Source: Actinomyces oris
GTDB lineage: Bacteria; Actinomycetota; Actinomycetes; Actinomycetales; Actinomycetaceae
NCBI RefSeq assembly: GCF_001929375.1
Contig: NZ_MSGO01000009.1
Span: 1 to 64,000 of the forward strand
Reading direction: 5' to 3'
DNA: 64,000 nucleotides
Numbering within the stretch: position 1 is the stretch's first letter; the number at the start of each line of letters is the position of its first letter. Under the pieces are notes generated by a model, which made no database searches, was not told where the DNA came from, and saw only the letters and a list, made by a program, of their open reading frames with translations. Below are positions 28,719 to 38,163 of this stretch, piece by piece. The translations under genes were made by a program, and so were the position numbers.

Positions 28719-30527
28719 TCAGGGCCTGCCGAACAGGGCGCGGGCCTCTGCGGCCAGGACCACGGAGCCGACGATGAGGATTCCCGAGGCGGTCAGCGGA
28801 GCGTCGTGCCCCTCGGACAGGGCGACCGCCTGCCCCACCCCCTCGCCGAGCTGCCGGCTCACCACGACGCGGTCGGCGCCGTAGACCTCCCGGGCGATCT
28901 CACCCAGGTCGTCGACGTCCATGGCCCGGGGCGAGTCAATGGGGACGCACACGACCGCGTCGGTCACGGGTTCCAGGCCCGCCAGGATGCCCTCAGCGTC
29001 CTTGTCCGCCATGACGCCCAGGACCGCGACGAGGTGCTGGAAGCCGAAGGCCTCCTCAATGGCTCCGGTGAGGGCCTCGATGCCGTGGGGGTTGTGTCCG
29101 GCGTCGACCAGGACGGTGGGCGAGGAGCGCAGCACCTCCAGACGGCCCGGGCTGGTGACGGAGGCGAAGCCGTCCTCGACGATGCGCGCGGGCAGCCGGC
29201 GCCCGCCATGGACCGCCTCGGCGGCCGCCAGGGCCAGCAGGGCGTTGTGAGCCTGGTACTCCCCGTGCAGCGGAACGAAGGCGTCCTCGTAGACGGCCGC
29301 TGCGGTGGCGAAGGTGACCATCTGGCCGCCGACGGCGAGCTGGCGGTCGAGAACCTGCAGGACGCCTGCCTCCGGTGAGGTGGGATCCTCCTGCGGGTCG
29401 CGCTCCCGACGCACAATGGCCCGGTGAGAGGCCGCTGCCTGCTCGATCTCGGCAGCAGCCTCGGGGACCTGATGGGCGACGATGACGGTGGAGCCGTCCT
29501 TGATGATGCCGGCCTTCTCGTGAGCGATCTCGGTGATCGACGAGCCCAGCCAGCGCTCATGGTCGCGCCCGATCGGGGTGATGACGGCGACGTCGGAACC
29601 GATGACGTTCGTGGCGTCCCACATCCCGCCCAGCCCCACCTCGATGACGGCGACATCGACGGGATAGTCGGCGAAGGCGGCCAGGGCCATGACGGCCAGG
29701 ACCTCGAAGAAGGACAGGCGCGGCCCACCGGCGGCCTGGGAGCGCTCATCGACCATGGCGACATAAGGGGCGACGTCCTCCCAGGCGGCGATGAAGCCCT
29801 CCTCACTGATCGGTTCACCGTCAAGGCTGATGCGCTCACGGATGGTGGCCAGGTGCGGGGAGGTGAAGCGGCCGGTGCGCATGCCGCCGGCGGCCAGAAG
29901 ACGCTCGGTCATGCGGGCGGTGGAGGTCTTGCCGTTGGTGCCGGTGATGTGGACGGTGCGGTAGGTGCGCTCAGGGTTGCCCAGGAGGGCGAGGACGGCC
30001 TCGACTCGTTCCAGGGAGGGCTGGACCTGGTGCTCGGGAGCGCGCGCGAGGATCTCGGCCTCGACCTGGCGCATGCGGGCGGAGATCTCGACGCCGCGGG
30101 CGGCGGTCTCCAGGTCGCGCAGGTGCTCATTCTCGGAGTCATCGGGGAGCTGAGGCTCCCAGGAGTTCCAGTCGTCGGAGTCATCGGCGTCCACCTCGGC
30201 CAGGAGCTCCTCGAGGCGATCGGTGTCACCACCGGGGATCATGTTGGCGGCGACGAGCTCACGCAGAGCCTCGAGGTCCTCACGGTCCTGGGCCTCGGCG
30301 TCGGCCTGCCGCTGGGCACCGGCCTGCTGAAGCTCGGAGACGGAGACGGTCAGCCCCTCACCCTCGTCCAGGCCGGGGGCGCCTGCGGCCTCCAGGTAGG
30401 GCAGGAGCTCAGGGTCGACACCTGCCTCACCGAAGACGGCGTCGACGACCTCCTCCCCCGTGGCACCCTCGGGGATGCCGAAGGCGGCGCCGGGCCTGAC
30501 CTGCTTGGAGTCGTCGTCTACGGGCAC
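28719..30527 (-). CDS. folC: bifunctional folylpolyglutamate/dihydrofolate synthase, N-terminally extended
   Basis: 602 residues against about 420-500 for the family. Core from about residue 150: LERVEAVLALLGNPERTYRTVHITGTNGKTST (P-loop GTNGKTST at 196-203), RFTSPHLATIRERISLDG, the SFFEVLAVMALAAF Omega-loop region, EVGLGGMWDATNVI, HEKAGIIKDG and VDAGHNPHG. It adds glutamate to folates with ATP. The first 150 residues are acidic and without a recognised domain (GATGEEVVDAVFGEAG, DADDSDDWNSWEP). I used the GTG at 30527 with AAAGGA seven bases upstream. The usual partner valS is absent here. Confidence 0.93.
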   Translation of the reverse strand: MPVDDDSKQVRPGAAFGIPEGATGEEVVDAVFGEAGVDPELLPYLEAAGAPGLDEGEGLTVSVSELQQAGAQRQADAEAQDREDLEALRELVAANMIPGGDTDRLEELLAEVDADDSDDWNSWEPQLPDDSENEHLRDLETAARGVEISARMRQVEAEILARAPEHQVQPSLERVEAVLALLGNPERTYRTVHITGTNGKTSTARMTERLLAAGGMRTGRFTSPHLATIRERISLDGEPISEEGFIAAWEDVAPYVAMVDERSQAAGGPRLSFFEVLAVMALAAFADYPVDVAVIEVGLGGMWDATNVIGSDVAVITPIGRDHERWLGSSITEIAHEKAGIIKDGSTVIVAHQVPEAAAEIEQAAASHRAIVRRERDPQEDPTSPEAGVLQVLDRQLAVGGQMVTFATAAAVYEDAFVPLHGEYQAHNALLALAAAEAVHGGRRLPARIVEDGFASVTSPGRLEVLRSSPTVLVDAGHNPHGIEALTGAIEEAFGFQHLVAVLGVMADKDAEGILAGLEPVTDAVVCVPIDSPRAMDVDDLGEIAREVYGADRVVVSRQLGEGVGQAVALSEGHDAPLTASGILIVGSVVLAAEARALFGRP

Positions 30528-31058
30528 TGTGCCATCCTTTACTCGACGTGGCGGGTTGGACAGAGGTCTCTCAAGCACTCCCGTCCGGCCCTAATCTAGC
30601 CGAGGCCCCAGGGCTGCTCGGGTCACTGCCCTGACTCCTGTCGTCCCAGACCCAACGGGTGGGCCTATGTCTCACCGCTCGTTGCGACGACGCAAGGCCC
30701 CCGCACCTCCAGAGACCCACTGAACACTCCCACGACTCTGGCGATCGCAGAACCACCCGCTTCATCGACGTACGAAACCACGGACGCCAATGCGCGACCC
30801 CGCCGAGATGAATGACAGGAGAATCACGTGAGCACAATCTCTCACAGCAAGACCCGGACCCGAGAAACGATTTCTTCTTAAATCTTTTCCGAGCCACAAG
30901 CGCGCACAACCGACCCCGACAATACGAATACCATAACTGTTGTATAAAAACTCGATGAATACATCCTAATTCTCGGTGAAATATTTGAGGAATTCACCAT
31001 GGAATCCTATGGGTATAGGGGTAGACACACCCCCCTCATGCCTGCCTAGGCTTCCTCC
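30528..31058. other. spacer folC / ugd at the edge of the polysaccharide island
   Basis: 531 bp between divergent genes, clearly AT-richer from 30830 to 31020 than its surroundings. It holds the 17-codon frame at 30828-30881 and, just before ugd, taggct (31047-31052) six bases from the ATG, which could be the -10 box of a leaderless transcript. Confidence 0.45.
30828..30881 (+). CDS. possible 17-residue leader peptide or gene remnant
   Basis: GTG start preceded by aggag with a six-base spacer, then 16 codons (STISHSKTRTRETISS) to TAA, followed by the T-rich aaatcttttcc. The ribosome-binding site is better than that of ugd. It could be a leader peptide, or the first codons of a gene deleted when the island arrived. 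Unproven. Confidence 0.25.
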   Translation: MSTISHSKTRTRETISS

Positions 31059-32381
31059 ATGCGTTTGTCAGTGATTGGTTGCGGATATCTCGGTGCTGTT
31101 CACGCTGCATCAATGGCGGAGCTTGGACATGACGTGGTGGGCGTGGAGGTCGACGCTCGCAAGGTAAATCTTCTGAGTAACGGCAGGGCGCCGTTCTTCG
31201 AACCCGAGCTGGAGGGGCTTCTGACCCGTAACGTGGAGGCCGGACGCCTGACCTTCACTCAGGACTTCTCCGCCATTGAGGGCGCCCAGGTTCATTTCAT
31301 CGGCGTGGGCACGCCGCAGTCCGAGTCGGGGGCGGCGGACATGACCTACGTCGACGCGGCCGTGACCTCCATGCTCCCCCACCTGGGGCACTGCACCAGC
31401 GGCCCCGAGGTGGTCGCCGGCAAGTCCACGGTTCCCGTTGGCACCGCCTCCCGTCTGGTTCGGCTGATCGAGCCGACCGGGGCGCTGCTGCTGTGGAATC
31501 CGGAGTTCCTGCGGGAGGGCTTCGCTGTTCAGGACACGCTGCGTCCGGACCGGATGGTCTACGGCCTGCCGGAGAATCCCGACGCCGCCGCCGGCGCCCA
31601 GGAGACGATGGATGCGGTCTACGCGCAGATCCTGGCCGCTGGTACTCCGCGCCTGGTCATGGACTACGCCACCGCTGAGCTGGTCAAGATCAGTGCGAAC
31701 GCCTTCCTGGCCACGAAGATCTCCTTCATCAACGCCATGTCCCAGGTCTGCGACGCGGCGGGGGCCAATGTGACGGCCCTTGCTGAGGCTATCGGTATGG
31801 ATGACCGTATTGGGCGCCGGTTCCTGCGCGCCGGTATCGGCTTCGGTGGGGGCTGCCTGCCCAAGGACATCCGCGCTTTCCAGGCCCGCGCCGATGAGCT
31901 CGGCGTCGGCGATGCCCTGGCCTTCCTCGGGGAGGTCGATCGGGTCAACGACACCATGCGCGCCGGTGTCATCCACACAGTCGCTGAGCTTCTCGGCGAG
32001 CACACATCCGCTGCCACGGTGACGGTTCTCGGGGCCGCTTTCAAACCGGACAGCGACGACATGCGTAACTCTCCCGCCCTGGATCTCGCCGTGGAGCTGT
32101 CGGGCATGGTCGAGCGGGTCGTCGTGCACGATCCCGCTGCCGGCCCGATCCTCGCCGAGAGGACGAACCGCCCTTACGAGGTCGCCGCCTCCGCGCAGTC
32201 CGCCCTGGAGGGGACTGATCTGGTCATCATCGGCACGGAGTGGCGCGAGTACCGGGATCTCGACCCCGCCCAGGCGGCCGGCCTGGTGCGCACCCGTTAC
32301 GTCATCGACGGACGCAACTGCCTGGATGCGCAGGTCTGGAAGGCGGCCGGTTGGAGCTACCGCGGTATCGGACGGCGGTGA
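31059..32381 (+). CDS. ugd: UDP-glucose/GDP-mannose 6-dehydrogenase family protein
   Basis: 440 residues. The N-terminal Rossmann motif is VIGCGYLGAVHA; the catalytic Cys is in GFGGGCLPKDIRAF (Cys266), with catalytic Lys in AELVKISANAFLATK (Lys210). The C-terminal UDP-binding domain carries GAAFKPDSDDMRNSPAL. It oxidises a nucleotide sugar, most likely UDP-glucose to UDP-glucuronate, as a precursor for the polymer made by the next genes. It lacks a clear Shine-Dalgarno site. It converges with the flippase gene. Confidence 0.93.
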   Translation: MRLSVIGCGYLGAVHAASMAELGHDVVGVEVDARKVNLLSNGRAPFFEPELEGLLTRNVEAGRLTFTQDFSAIEGAQVHFIGVGTPQSESGAADMTYVDAAVTSMLPHLGHCTSGPEVVAGKSTVPVGTASRLVRLIEPTGALLLWNPEFLREGFAVQDTLRPDRMVYGLPENPDAAAGAQETMDAVYAQILAAGTPRLVMDYATAELVKISANAFLATKISFINAMSQVCDAAGANVTALAEAIGMDDRIGRRFLRAGIGFGGGCLPKDIRAFQARADELGVGDALAFLGEVDRVNDTMRAGVIHTVAELLGEHTSAATVTVLGAAFKPDSDDMRNSPALDLAVELSGMVERVVVHDPAAGPILAERTNRPYEVAASAQSALEGTDLVIIGTEWREYRDLDPAQAAGLVRTRYVIDGRNCLDAQVWKAAGWSYRGIGRR

Positions 32382-32385
32382 GGGG

Positions 32386-32416
32386 CTTGGGCGGTGCGGG
32401 CTCAGCGCCGCCCAAG
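32386..32416. terminator. terminator between ugd and the flippase gene
   Basis: Inverted repeat cttgggcgg (32386-32394) / ccgcccaag (32408-32416), extendable by three pairs with one G-U. It overlaps the last codons of the flippase gene and separates the two convergent genes. Confidence 0.55.
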
Positions 32417-33829
32417 TCTGCGGGTCAACGGTCCGGCCACTGCGCGAGCGCAGGCGACCGCCACTGTCGTGTCACTGGCCGCCAGAAGGATCAGACAGGT
32501 CCAGACTGCGGCGTTCAGCCATGAGCCGCCGTCGAAGGACATGCACGCAGTGATACCGATGAGCAGAGCGAGCTGGTAGGTGAGGCGCGGGCGGTCTATG
32601 GGCAGGTCGATGCGGCGCCCGAGATCGTATGCCCGCACCACCAGGATGAGGGCGTAGGCCATTGCCCCGGCCAGGCCGGCGCCCCACGGCCCCATGAACG
32701 GTACGAGAGCCACACCGAGGATCACGTTGACCACCGCCCCCAGCGCCGTGGAGGCCATGAGAACGCCGCTGTTCTTCAAGGCCTGGTAGAAGCTCTCGAA
32801 GAAGATGCTGATGACCCCGAAGGACGCGACCAGCATGAGCAGGGGGACGTAGCGCCACCCCTCGGAGAACTCCGCCTGGAGCATCACCCTGGAGATCGGC
32901 CGGTTCAGAGCAATGACCAGGCCCGCGGTCGTCAGCGTGGCCAGCGAGTAACCCCGCAGGACGGAACCGAAGAAGGCACCTCGGTCGGGCGAGTCGATCT
33001 CGCGGGCGGTGGAGTACTGCCAGGCCTGCTGAAACACGGAGGCCACGATGTTGACCAGCGCAGGCATCTTGCTCGCCGCCGTGAAGAGCCCCGCGGCCAC
33101 GACTCCGCTGCCCCACAGGACCACGTACCGTCCCGAGACACTGACCAGCCACCACGACAGCAGATTGGGCACGAGCGGCAGGCTGTAGACGAGCATCCGA
33201 CGCAGCAGCGCCCGATCAACCCGGAAAGGCACCAGCAGCCGATACTCGCCCGACCCCAGGAAGGCGACAAGACCACCCACCAGGTAGCCGATCGTGAAGG
33301 ACCACAGGTAGCCCTCGATACCCGCGTGCGCACGCACCAGGAGCAGGTAGGTGGAGACCACCATGGCGAGCGCATTGATCAGCCCGTAGACCACGAAGCG
33401 GCGCACATGCCCCAGCCCGCGGGCAAGCTGAGTCGTGGCCTTGAACAGACACACCGAACAGAACAGAACGAAGAAGGACCCCGCATGCTCCATGCCCCAC
33501 ACAGCACTGCCCAGGGCGCACAGCACCCCGGTGCACACGACACCCCCACCCAGAACCAGCAGGGAGCCGGCGAAGAGCTCATCCTTGGGAACGTCGTCGT
33601 CAATGGAGAAGCGGTAGAGAGCCTCCACCACACCAAGCGAGAGCAGCGGCAGCACGATCTCGATCGCGCTGTTGAGCAGCTCGGCCGTCCCGTACTCACC
33701 AGCCGTCAGCGCAGTCGTGTACAACGGCATGAGGACCAGCGAGACCGCCTTGACCGCCAGGCCACCCAGGGCGAACACCAGGGTGTTGCCCAGCAGGAAC
33801 GCGATGCGCCCCTTACTGCTTGCCAACAC
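32402..33829 (-). CDS. Wzx-type polysaccharide flippase (MATE/MOP superfamily)
   Basis: 475 residues with about 12-14 membrane helices. The polysaccharide-synthase N-terminus is FLLGNTLVFALGGLAVKAVSLVLMPLYTTALTAGEYGTAELL, shown here as the LVLMPLYTTALTAGEYG block; a basic-residue loop lies between halves. It would flip lipid-linked repeat units across the membrane. I chose the GTG at 33829 with GGAAGG nine bases upstream; the frame is open for 14 more codons. It is the last gene of the leftward polysaccharide operon. Confidence 0.88.
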   Translation of the reverse strand: MLASSKGRIAFLLGNTLVFALGGLAVKAVSLVLMPLYTTALTAGEYGTAELLNSAIEIVLPLLSLGVVEALYRFSIDDDVPKDELFAGSLLVLGGGVVCTGVLCALGSAVWGMEHAGSFFVLFCSVCLFKATTQLARGLGHVRRFVVYGLINALAMVVSTYLLLVRAHAGIEGYLWSFTIGYLVGGLVAFLGSGEYRLLVPFRVDRALLRRMLVYSLPLVPNLLSWWLVSVSGRYVVLWGSGVVAAGLFTAASKMPALVNIVASVFQQAWQYSTAREIDSPDRGAFFGSVLRGYSLATLTTAGLVIALNRPISRVMLQAEFSEGWRYVPLLMLVASFGVISIFFESFYQALKNSGVLMASTALGAVVNVILGVALVPFMGPWGAGLAGAMAYALILVVRAYDLGRRIDLPIDRPRLTYQLALLIGITACMSFDGGSWLNAAVWTCLILLAASDTTVAVACARAVAGPLTRRLGRR

Positions 33830-33916
33830 CGAACTGCACCTTCCAGGCCTCGATACCGATGGGCTCATCACCCATGTTGGGTGAGCCGATAGAGGTACCC
33901 CTCTGCAGAGCCCATG

Positions 33917-34345
33917 TCATGCGGCCTTCTCCCCAATGACCCTGGCCGGAACTCCCGCGACCGTCGCGCCAGCAGGAACATCGTGGATCACAACGGCACC
34001 CGCCCCGATCATCGCGCCATCCCCAACAGTGATCGGCCCGAGAATCGTCGCTCCACAGCCCACGACGACATCCTTCCCCAGCACGGGAACTGTTTCGATG
34101 CCCTTACGACCACCGATGGTCACCCCTTGACCGATATGACAGCCCGTACCGATCACGGCCCGAGGGTGGATCACAACTCCCAGGGCATGGTGCGGGAAAT
34201 CTGTGTTCTCACCGATGCGGGCAGCATACGGAACGTCGCAGGCGAACACCACGCGCATAGCTCCGCGGATGAGGTATGCGGCGGGCGCAAGATGATGGCG
34301 CGAGAGCCACCGAGCGGCCGAGTATGAGACGTAGACAGGATCCAT
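33917..34345 (-). CDS. serine-acetyltransferase-like hexapeptide acyltransferase
   Basis: 142 residues. A left-handed beta-helix is evident: HPRAVIGTGCHIGQGVTIGG, VLGKDVVVGCGATILGP, ITVGDGAMIGAGAVV and HDVPAGATVAGVPARVI. The last motif is typical of CysE/EpsH-like O- or N-acetyltransferases; an active His is in TDFPHHALG. In this operon it most likely acetylates a sugar or amino-sugar of the polymer rather than serine. It shares TAATG with the polymerase gene. It is shorter than CysE and lacks the N-terminal helical domain. Confidence 0.88.
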   Translation of the reverse strand: MDPVYVSYSAARWLSRHHLAPAAYLIRGAMRVVFACDVPYAARIGENTDFPHHALGVVIHPRAVIGTGCHIGQGVTIGGRKGIETVPVLGKDVVVGCGATILGPITVGDGAMIGAGAVVIHDVPAGATVAGVPARVIGEKAA

Positions 34346-35451
34346 TACGGGAGCCCTTCCTCGAGGAACGTGCGGTAAGGGAACAGGTGGTACCACTCGG
34401 GGCGGTACAGGAAGAAGATCGTGGTGGCGGCAAAGGCGATGACGACGAGCAGGGCGCTGACGTAGGAGCGCTCGGGCCGCTCACCGTGCGCCGCGAGGTT
34501 GGCCAGTCCGACGGCGAAGGGCAGGGTCAGGTACATCTCGAGGCGGTCCAGGAGGTTGAATCCAAGCGCGATCACCACCAAGGCGACGTCCGTCACCGCC
34601 AGGGCCAGAAGGTTGCGGGTGCGCCCGGAGGGGTCGGCCTCCACCGAGGCGTTCCAGCCGCAGGTCGCTGCCAGGAGCAGGAGGATGATGCGGGTGATGA
34701 TCAGCAGGACCGTGGCCGAGCGGACACCTCCGTCTGCGTAGTCGCTGTGCAGGTAGTGACCGTAGTAGGCCGAGGAGATCAGCAGCCAGTTCAGGAGCCA
34801 GCTCAGCGAGAACATGACGATACCGATGAGGGCACCCCACTTGAACCAGTCCCCGAAGGTACTCAGCCTCATATACGGAATGAGGTAGACGACGAGCAGC
34901 AGCAGCACACTGACGTGGAACTGCGAGGCGAGAACGACGAGAAGCACGTAACGCACCAGCTTGCGCTCCATGAGCGCGGGGACGGCCAACAGGAAGATCG
35001 CCACTGCGATGCCCTGGCGCACAGCGAGCATGAGGTCGTAGAAGACGGACATACCGAAGGCGAAGAGAACTGCCAGGGAGTAGCTGGCGGTATACCGCTT
35101 GATGAACAGGACCGCTGAGCCGTAGACGAAGACCGAGGTGATGAGCAGCAGGATGTTGAAATCCGGCGTGAGGCGGCTGACCAGGTAGTTGACCAGGACG
35201 TAGCCGTACTCGAAGCGGCTGATGCTCAGGGCCTCCTGAAAGCTGTCCGTGGCGGCGATCGCCTTGAAGACGCGGTGATACTCGACCGTGTCGTTGCCGA
35301 CGCTGACGGCTCTGAAGGTGGAGAAGGCCGTGAAAGCAACGAAAGTGACACCCAGGAGGATCGGAGAACCGCGACGCCCCGCATTGCCTCGCAGCCCCAG
35401 CAGAGCCGCGGGGAGGAGCAGAGTGGTGAACAGTGCGAAGTGGATCCACAT
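34345..35451 (-). CDS. EpsG-family polysaccharide polymerase (Wzy-like)
   Basis: 368 residues with about ten membrane helices. The EpsG hallmark VGNDTVEYHRVFKAIA is followed by RFEYGYVLVNYLVSR and FYDLMLAVRQGIAVAIFLLA, the pattern G.DT..Y...F / E.G / RQ.IA of the family. It joins repeat units at the outer membrane face. One-base overlap with the acetyltransferase gene and a 9-bp gap after the upstream glycosyltransferase gene. Confidence 0.87.
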   Translation of the reverse strand: MWIHFALFTTLLLPAALLGLRGNAGRRGSPILLGVTFVAFTAFSTFRAVSVGNDTVEYHRVFKAIAATDSFQEALSISRFEYGYVLVNYLVSRLTPDFNILLLITSVFVYGSAVLFIKRYTASYSLAVLFAFGMSVFYDLMLAVRQGIAVAIFLLAVPALMERKLVRYVLLVVLASQFHVSVLLLLVVYLIPYMRLSTFGDWFKWGALIGIVMFSLSWLLNWLLISSAYYGHYLHSDYADGGVRSATVLLIITRIILLLLAATCGWNASVEADPSGRTRNLLALAVTDVALVVIALGFNLLDRLEMYLTLPFAVGLANLAAHGERPERSYVSALLVVIAFAATTIFFLYRPEWYHLFPYRTFLEEGLP

Positions 35452-35460
35452 ACTGCTGTC

Positions 35461-36612
35461 TCACCGCCCGGCCAGGTTCCGGTACCGGTGAGCGAGTCGG
35501 TCGGCCTCACGCGCGATATCAAAGCCTGCGGTGCGCGTCAGGGTTGCACCCTGGGCCCTGCGCTCCAGGTCCCGCCCCAGGTCGATCGCCTGCGCCACCC
35601 GGGTGGCCCACCGGTCCGACGTAGCCTCCAACGGTAGGAACTCGCAGTCCCCGATCGCGACCTCGTCGGGCACGCGGTCCGAGCAGACCATGGGCAGCCC
35701 CGCGCACTGAGCCTCGACCCCCACCATGGGTAGCCCCTCGAAGAGCGAGGGCAGGACCAGCGCATCCATGGCCTGGTAGAGGTCAGGAACGTCCTTGCGG
35801 TCCCCCAGGAACAGGACGTGGTCGGCCAGTCCTCTGTCAGCCGCGCGCTCCTCGATCCCCGGGCGCAAGGCCCCGTCTCCGACGAGCACGAGGCGCGCCC
35901 CAGGTCTGAGGCGGAGCAGCTCGCCGAAGACGTCAAGAAGGAACCGGTGGTTCTTCTCCTCGCTGAAGCGTCCCACGTGCCCCACTACCGGGCCGTCCCC
36001 CAGACCGAGCACACGCCGAGCCTTGACGCGGGCCTGACGATCGAAACGGTAGGTACCCACGTCGATGGCGTTAGGGAGCACCTCGAAACGGCTACGGCGG
36101 AACATGAACTCACCGGCAGCGTGCGAGCATGCCAGGCGCACATCCGAGTAGGCACCAATATTGCGGCACACGATCCAGTTGCGCACGCTCTTGAGACGGG
36201 AGTCGGAGTAGGCGGTCGAGTGGGAGTGGACGGCGAAGGCACGCACCCCGCGGCGATGAGCCACCGGATAGAGGAAGCGCGAGAGGATGGGGTCATGGAG
36301 GTGCGCTACGGGGTACTGCCCCGCATGCTGCTCCAGCAGCTGCCCCAGGGATGAACGGATGCGCCCGATGCGGTTCCCGGCGTCGATGACATAGCAGCGC
36401 CCGCCCAGCGACTCGATCTCCTCACGGTGGGTCTCGTCGGGCGTGGCGAAGCAGAAGAAGTCGAGCACCACCTGTGAGCGGTCCATGTGCCTGAGGTAGT
36501 TCATGAGCATGCTCATGACACCGGAACGCCGGGAGATTGATGAATTGATCTGCAGGACCCGCAGAGGTCCGCCCCCGGAGTCCTGCGGGGTCGATGACTG
36601 TTCCTGACTCAT
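35461..36612 (-). CDS. GT4-family glycosyltransferase (EpsF-like)
   Basis: 383 residues, GT-B fold. The N-terminal half opens RVLQINSSISRRSGVMSMLMNYLRHMD with a conserved AVHSHSTAYSD segment; the C-terminal half contains VVGHVGRFSEEKNHRFLLDVF, LVLVGDGALR and the nucleotide-sugar-binding ALVLPSLFEGLPMVGVEAQ. EpsF and similar enzymes share this opening. It adds a sugar to the growing lipid-linked unit on the cytoplasmic side. ATG at 36612 with GGAGG six bases upstream; 50 bp after the GT2 gene. Confidence 0.9.
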   Translation of the reverse strand: MSQEQSSTPQDSGGGPLRVLQINSSISRRSGVMSMLMNYLRHMDRSQVVLDFFCFATPDETHREEIESLGGRCYVIDAGNRIGRIRSSLGQLLEQHAGQYPVAHLHDPILSRFLYPVAHRRGVRAFAVHSHSTAYSDSRLKSVRNWIVCRNIGAYSDVRLACSHAAGEFMFRRSRFEVLPNAIDVGTYRFDRQARVKARRVLGLGDGPVVGHVGRFSEEKNHRFLLDVFGELLRLRPGARLVLVGDGALRPGIEERAADRGLADHVLFLGDRKDVPDLYQAMDALVLPSLFEGLPMVGVEAQCAGLPMVCSDRVPDEVAIGDCEFLPLEATSDRWATRVAQAIDLGRDLERRAQGATLTRTAGFDIAREADRLAHRYRNLAGR

Positions 36613-36662
36613 CGCCGGCCTCCCTCCGTCGGCCCCGGGCCGGTCCGGGGAGATGCTCGTCC

Positions 36663-37445
36663 TCATTTCACCTTGAGGGTCTTGATGAGGACCCACACGC
36701 CGATATGGAAGACGGAGCGGGGGACGCTGAGATGCTCGATGTCGCGGTAGAGCGTCCAGTGGTACTTGACCAGGCTCCGCTTGTTGGCTGACACCGATCC
36801 CGAGCGCAGCCGGTACCTCATAAGCACGACCGGCATCCCCCAGATGTAGGGCTCGGTGCGGAGCATGCGCAGCCACAGGGCGTCGTCGTTGCGCTTGCGG
36901 ATGTTGGGCACCTCGAACTTGCCCAGGCGCGCCACGTCGTACATGACGGTGGAGTTGCCCACCGGGCAGTCCAGGAGCAGGCGGTTGTAGCTGATCCTGG
37001 TCGGGCTGCGCACGATCCTCCCGGTGGGCACGCCCTGCTCGTCGATCTGGGCGTAGGCGGTGCAGGACATGGCCACGCCGCGCGAGGTCATGAAGTCGAT
37101 CTGGCGCCTGAGCTTGTCGGGGTGCCACAGATCGTCGGAGTCCAGGAAGGCCATGTAGCGCCCCTGGGCCAGCTCCATCGCCCGGTTGCGGGCCATGGCG
37201 GCACCGCTGTTGGTCTCCAGGCGCACGTACCGGATCCGCGGGTCGTCCTTGGCCAGGGCCCCGACCACATCGGCGGTGTCGTCGGTGGAGCAGTCGTCGA
37301 CGACGAGCAGCTCCCAGCGGGGGTGGGTCTGGGCCTGGACGGTGGCGATGGTCTCGGCAATGAAGGCGCCGCAGTTGTAGGTCGGCATGATGATGGAGAC
37401 CAGGTCGGAATCCGGTTCGCGATCGTGCTCAGTGCCTGCTGTCAT
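36663..37445 (-). CDS. GT2-family glycosyltransferase
   Basis: 260 residues, GT-A fold. VSIIMPTYNCGAFIAETI opens the domain, the acidic motifs are VVDDCSTDDT and FLDSDDLWHPDKL (DxD), and RKRNDDALWLRMLR includes the catalytic-base region. The sequence resembles teichoic/EPS glycosyltransferases of the YcbB/EpsH type. ATG at 37445 with AAGGAG six bases upstream. The donor and acceptor are unknown. Confidence 0.92.
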   Translation of the reverse strand: MTAGTEHDREPDSDLVSIIMPTYNCGAFIAETIATVQAQTHPRWELLVVDDCSTDDTADVVGALAKDDPRIRYVRLETNSGAAMARNRAMELAQGRYMAFLDSDDLWHPDKLRRQIDFMTSRGVAMSCTAYAQIDEQGVPTGRIVRSPTRISYNRLLLDCPVGNSTVMYDVARLGKFEVPNIRKRNDDALWLRMLRTEPYIWGMPVVLMRYRLRSGSVSANKRSLVKYHWTLYRDIEHLSVPRSVFHIGVWVLIKTLKVK

Positions 37446-37476
37446 GCTTGCTCCTTAGGTGTCGTCGTTGCGCGTC

Positions 37477-38163
37477 TCATGTGGCCACCGCCAGGACGGT
37501 CCTCAGTGCGATCGACAGATCCCGCCCGATACTGAAGTTCTGCACGTCGCGCAGGTTGAGGCGCATCTTGGCCGGCAGGACCTGGGTGAGGTAGGCGTTC
37601 TGGCTCGGCGGGGCGGCCGCCAGGATCTCGGCCTCGTCCTTGAACTCGATGGAGGCCGTGGAGGTGACCCCGGCCGGCAGCAGCAAGGTGGCCCGCATCT
37701 GCGGGGTGTACTGCTTGACGTACTCGGGCACCTCCGGCCTGGTCCCCACGAAGCTCATCGTGCCGCGCAGGATGTCGATGAGCTGACTGATCTCATCGAG
37801 CCGGTACCGGCGCAGCACCGCACCGACCTTCGTGACCCGGGGGTCGTTGCCCCGGGTGATCTGGTCGCCGGGGTCTGCCTGCCGGTGTGTCATGGTGCGG
37901 AACTTGACGATGCGGAACTCGCGTCCGAACTGGGTGACCCGCCGTTGGCGGAAGAACACCGGTCCGGGTGAGTCCAGCTTGATGAGCGCCGCCAGAATGA
38001 TGAACAGCCACCCGAGCAGGATCATCAGGATCGTCGCTCCGACGACGTCGAGCAGGCGCTTGAGCCGCAGCTGGAGTCCGCGCCGGGACAGTGCCTCGTA
38101 GTAGGGGCGGACCTCCTCGGTCCGCAGGGCGTCCGGCAGGTCCTCCCAGGGCGGCATCCTCAT
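37477..38163 (-). CDS. polyprenyl-phosphate sugar phosphotransferase (WcaJ/PglC class)
   Basis: 228 residues. One membrane helix (ILMILLGWLFIILAALIKL, about 44-62) precedes the catalytic region: SPGPVFFRQRRVTQFGREFRIVKFRTM, LRRYRLDEISQLIDILRGTMSFVGTRPEVPEYV, where the Asp-Glu pair in RLDEI is the active-site dyad. It starts repeat-unit synthesis by moving a sugar-phosphate to undecaprenyl phosphate. It is the short monotopic type, closer to PglC/EpsL than to the large WbaP form. ATGA overlap with the aminotransferase gene. Confidence 0.92.
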   Translation of the reverse strand: MRMPPWEDLPDALRTEEVRPYYEALSRRGLQLRLKRLLDVVGATILMILLGWLFIILAALIKLDSPGPVFFRQRRVTQFGREFRIVKFRTMTHRQADPGDQITRGNDPRVTKVGAVLRRYRLDEISQLIDILRGTMSFVGTRPEVPEYVKQYTPQMRATLLLPAGVTSTASIEFKDEAEILAAAPPSQNAYLTQVLPAKMRLNLRDVQNFSIGRDLSIALRTVLAVAT

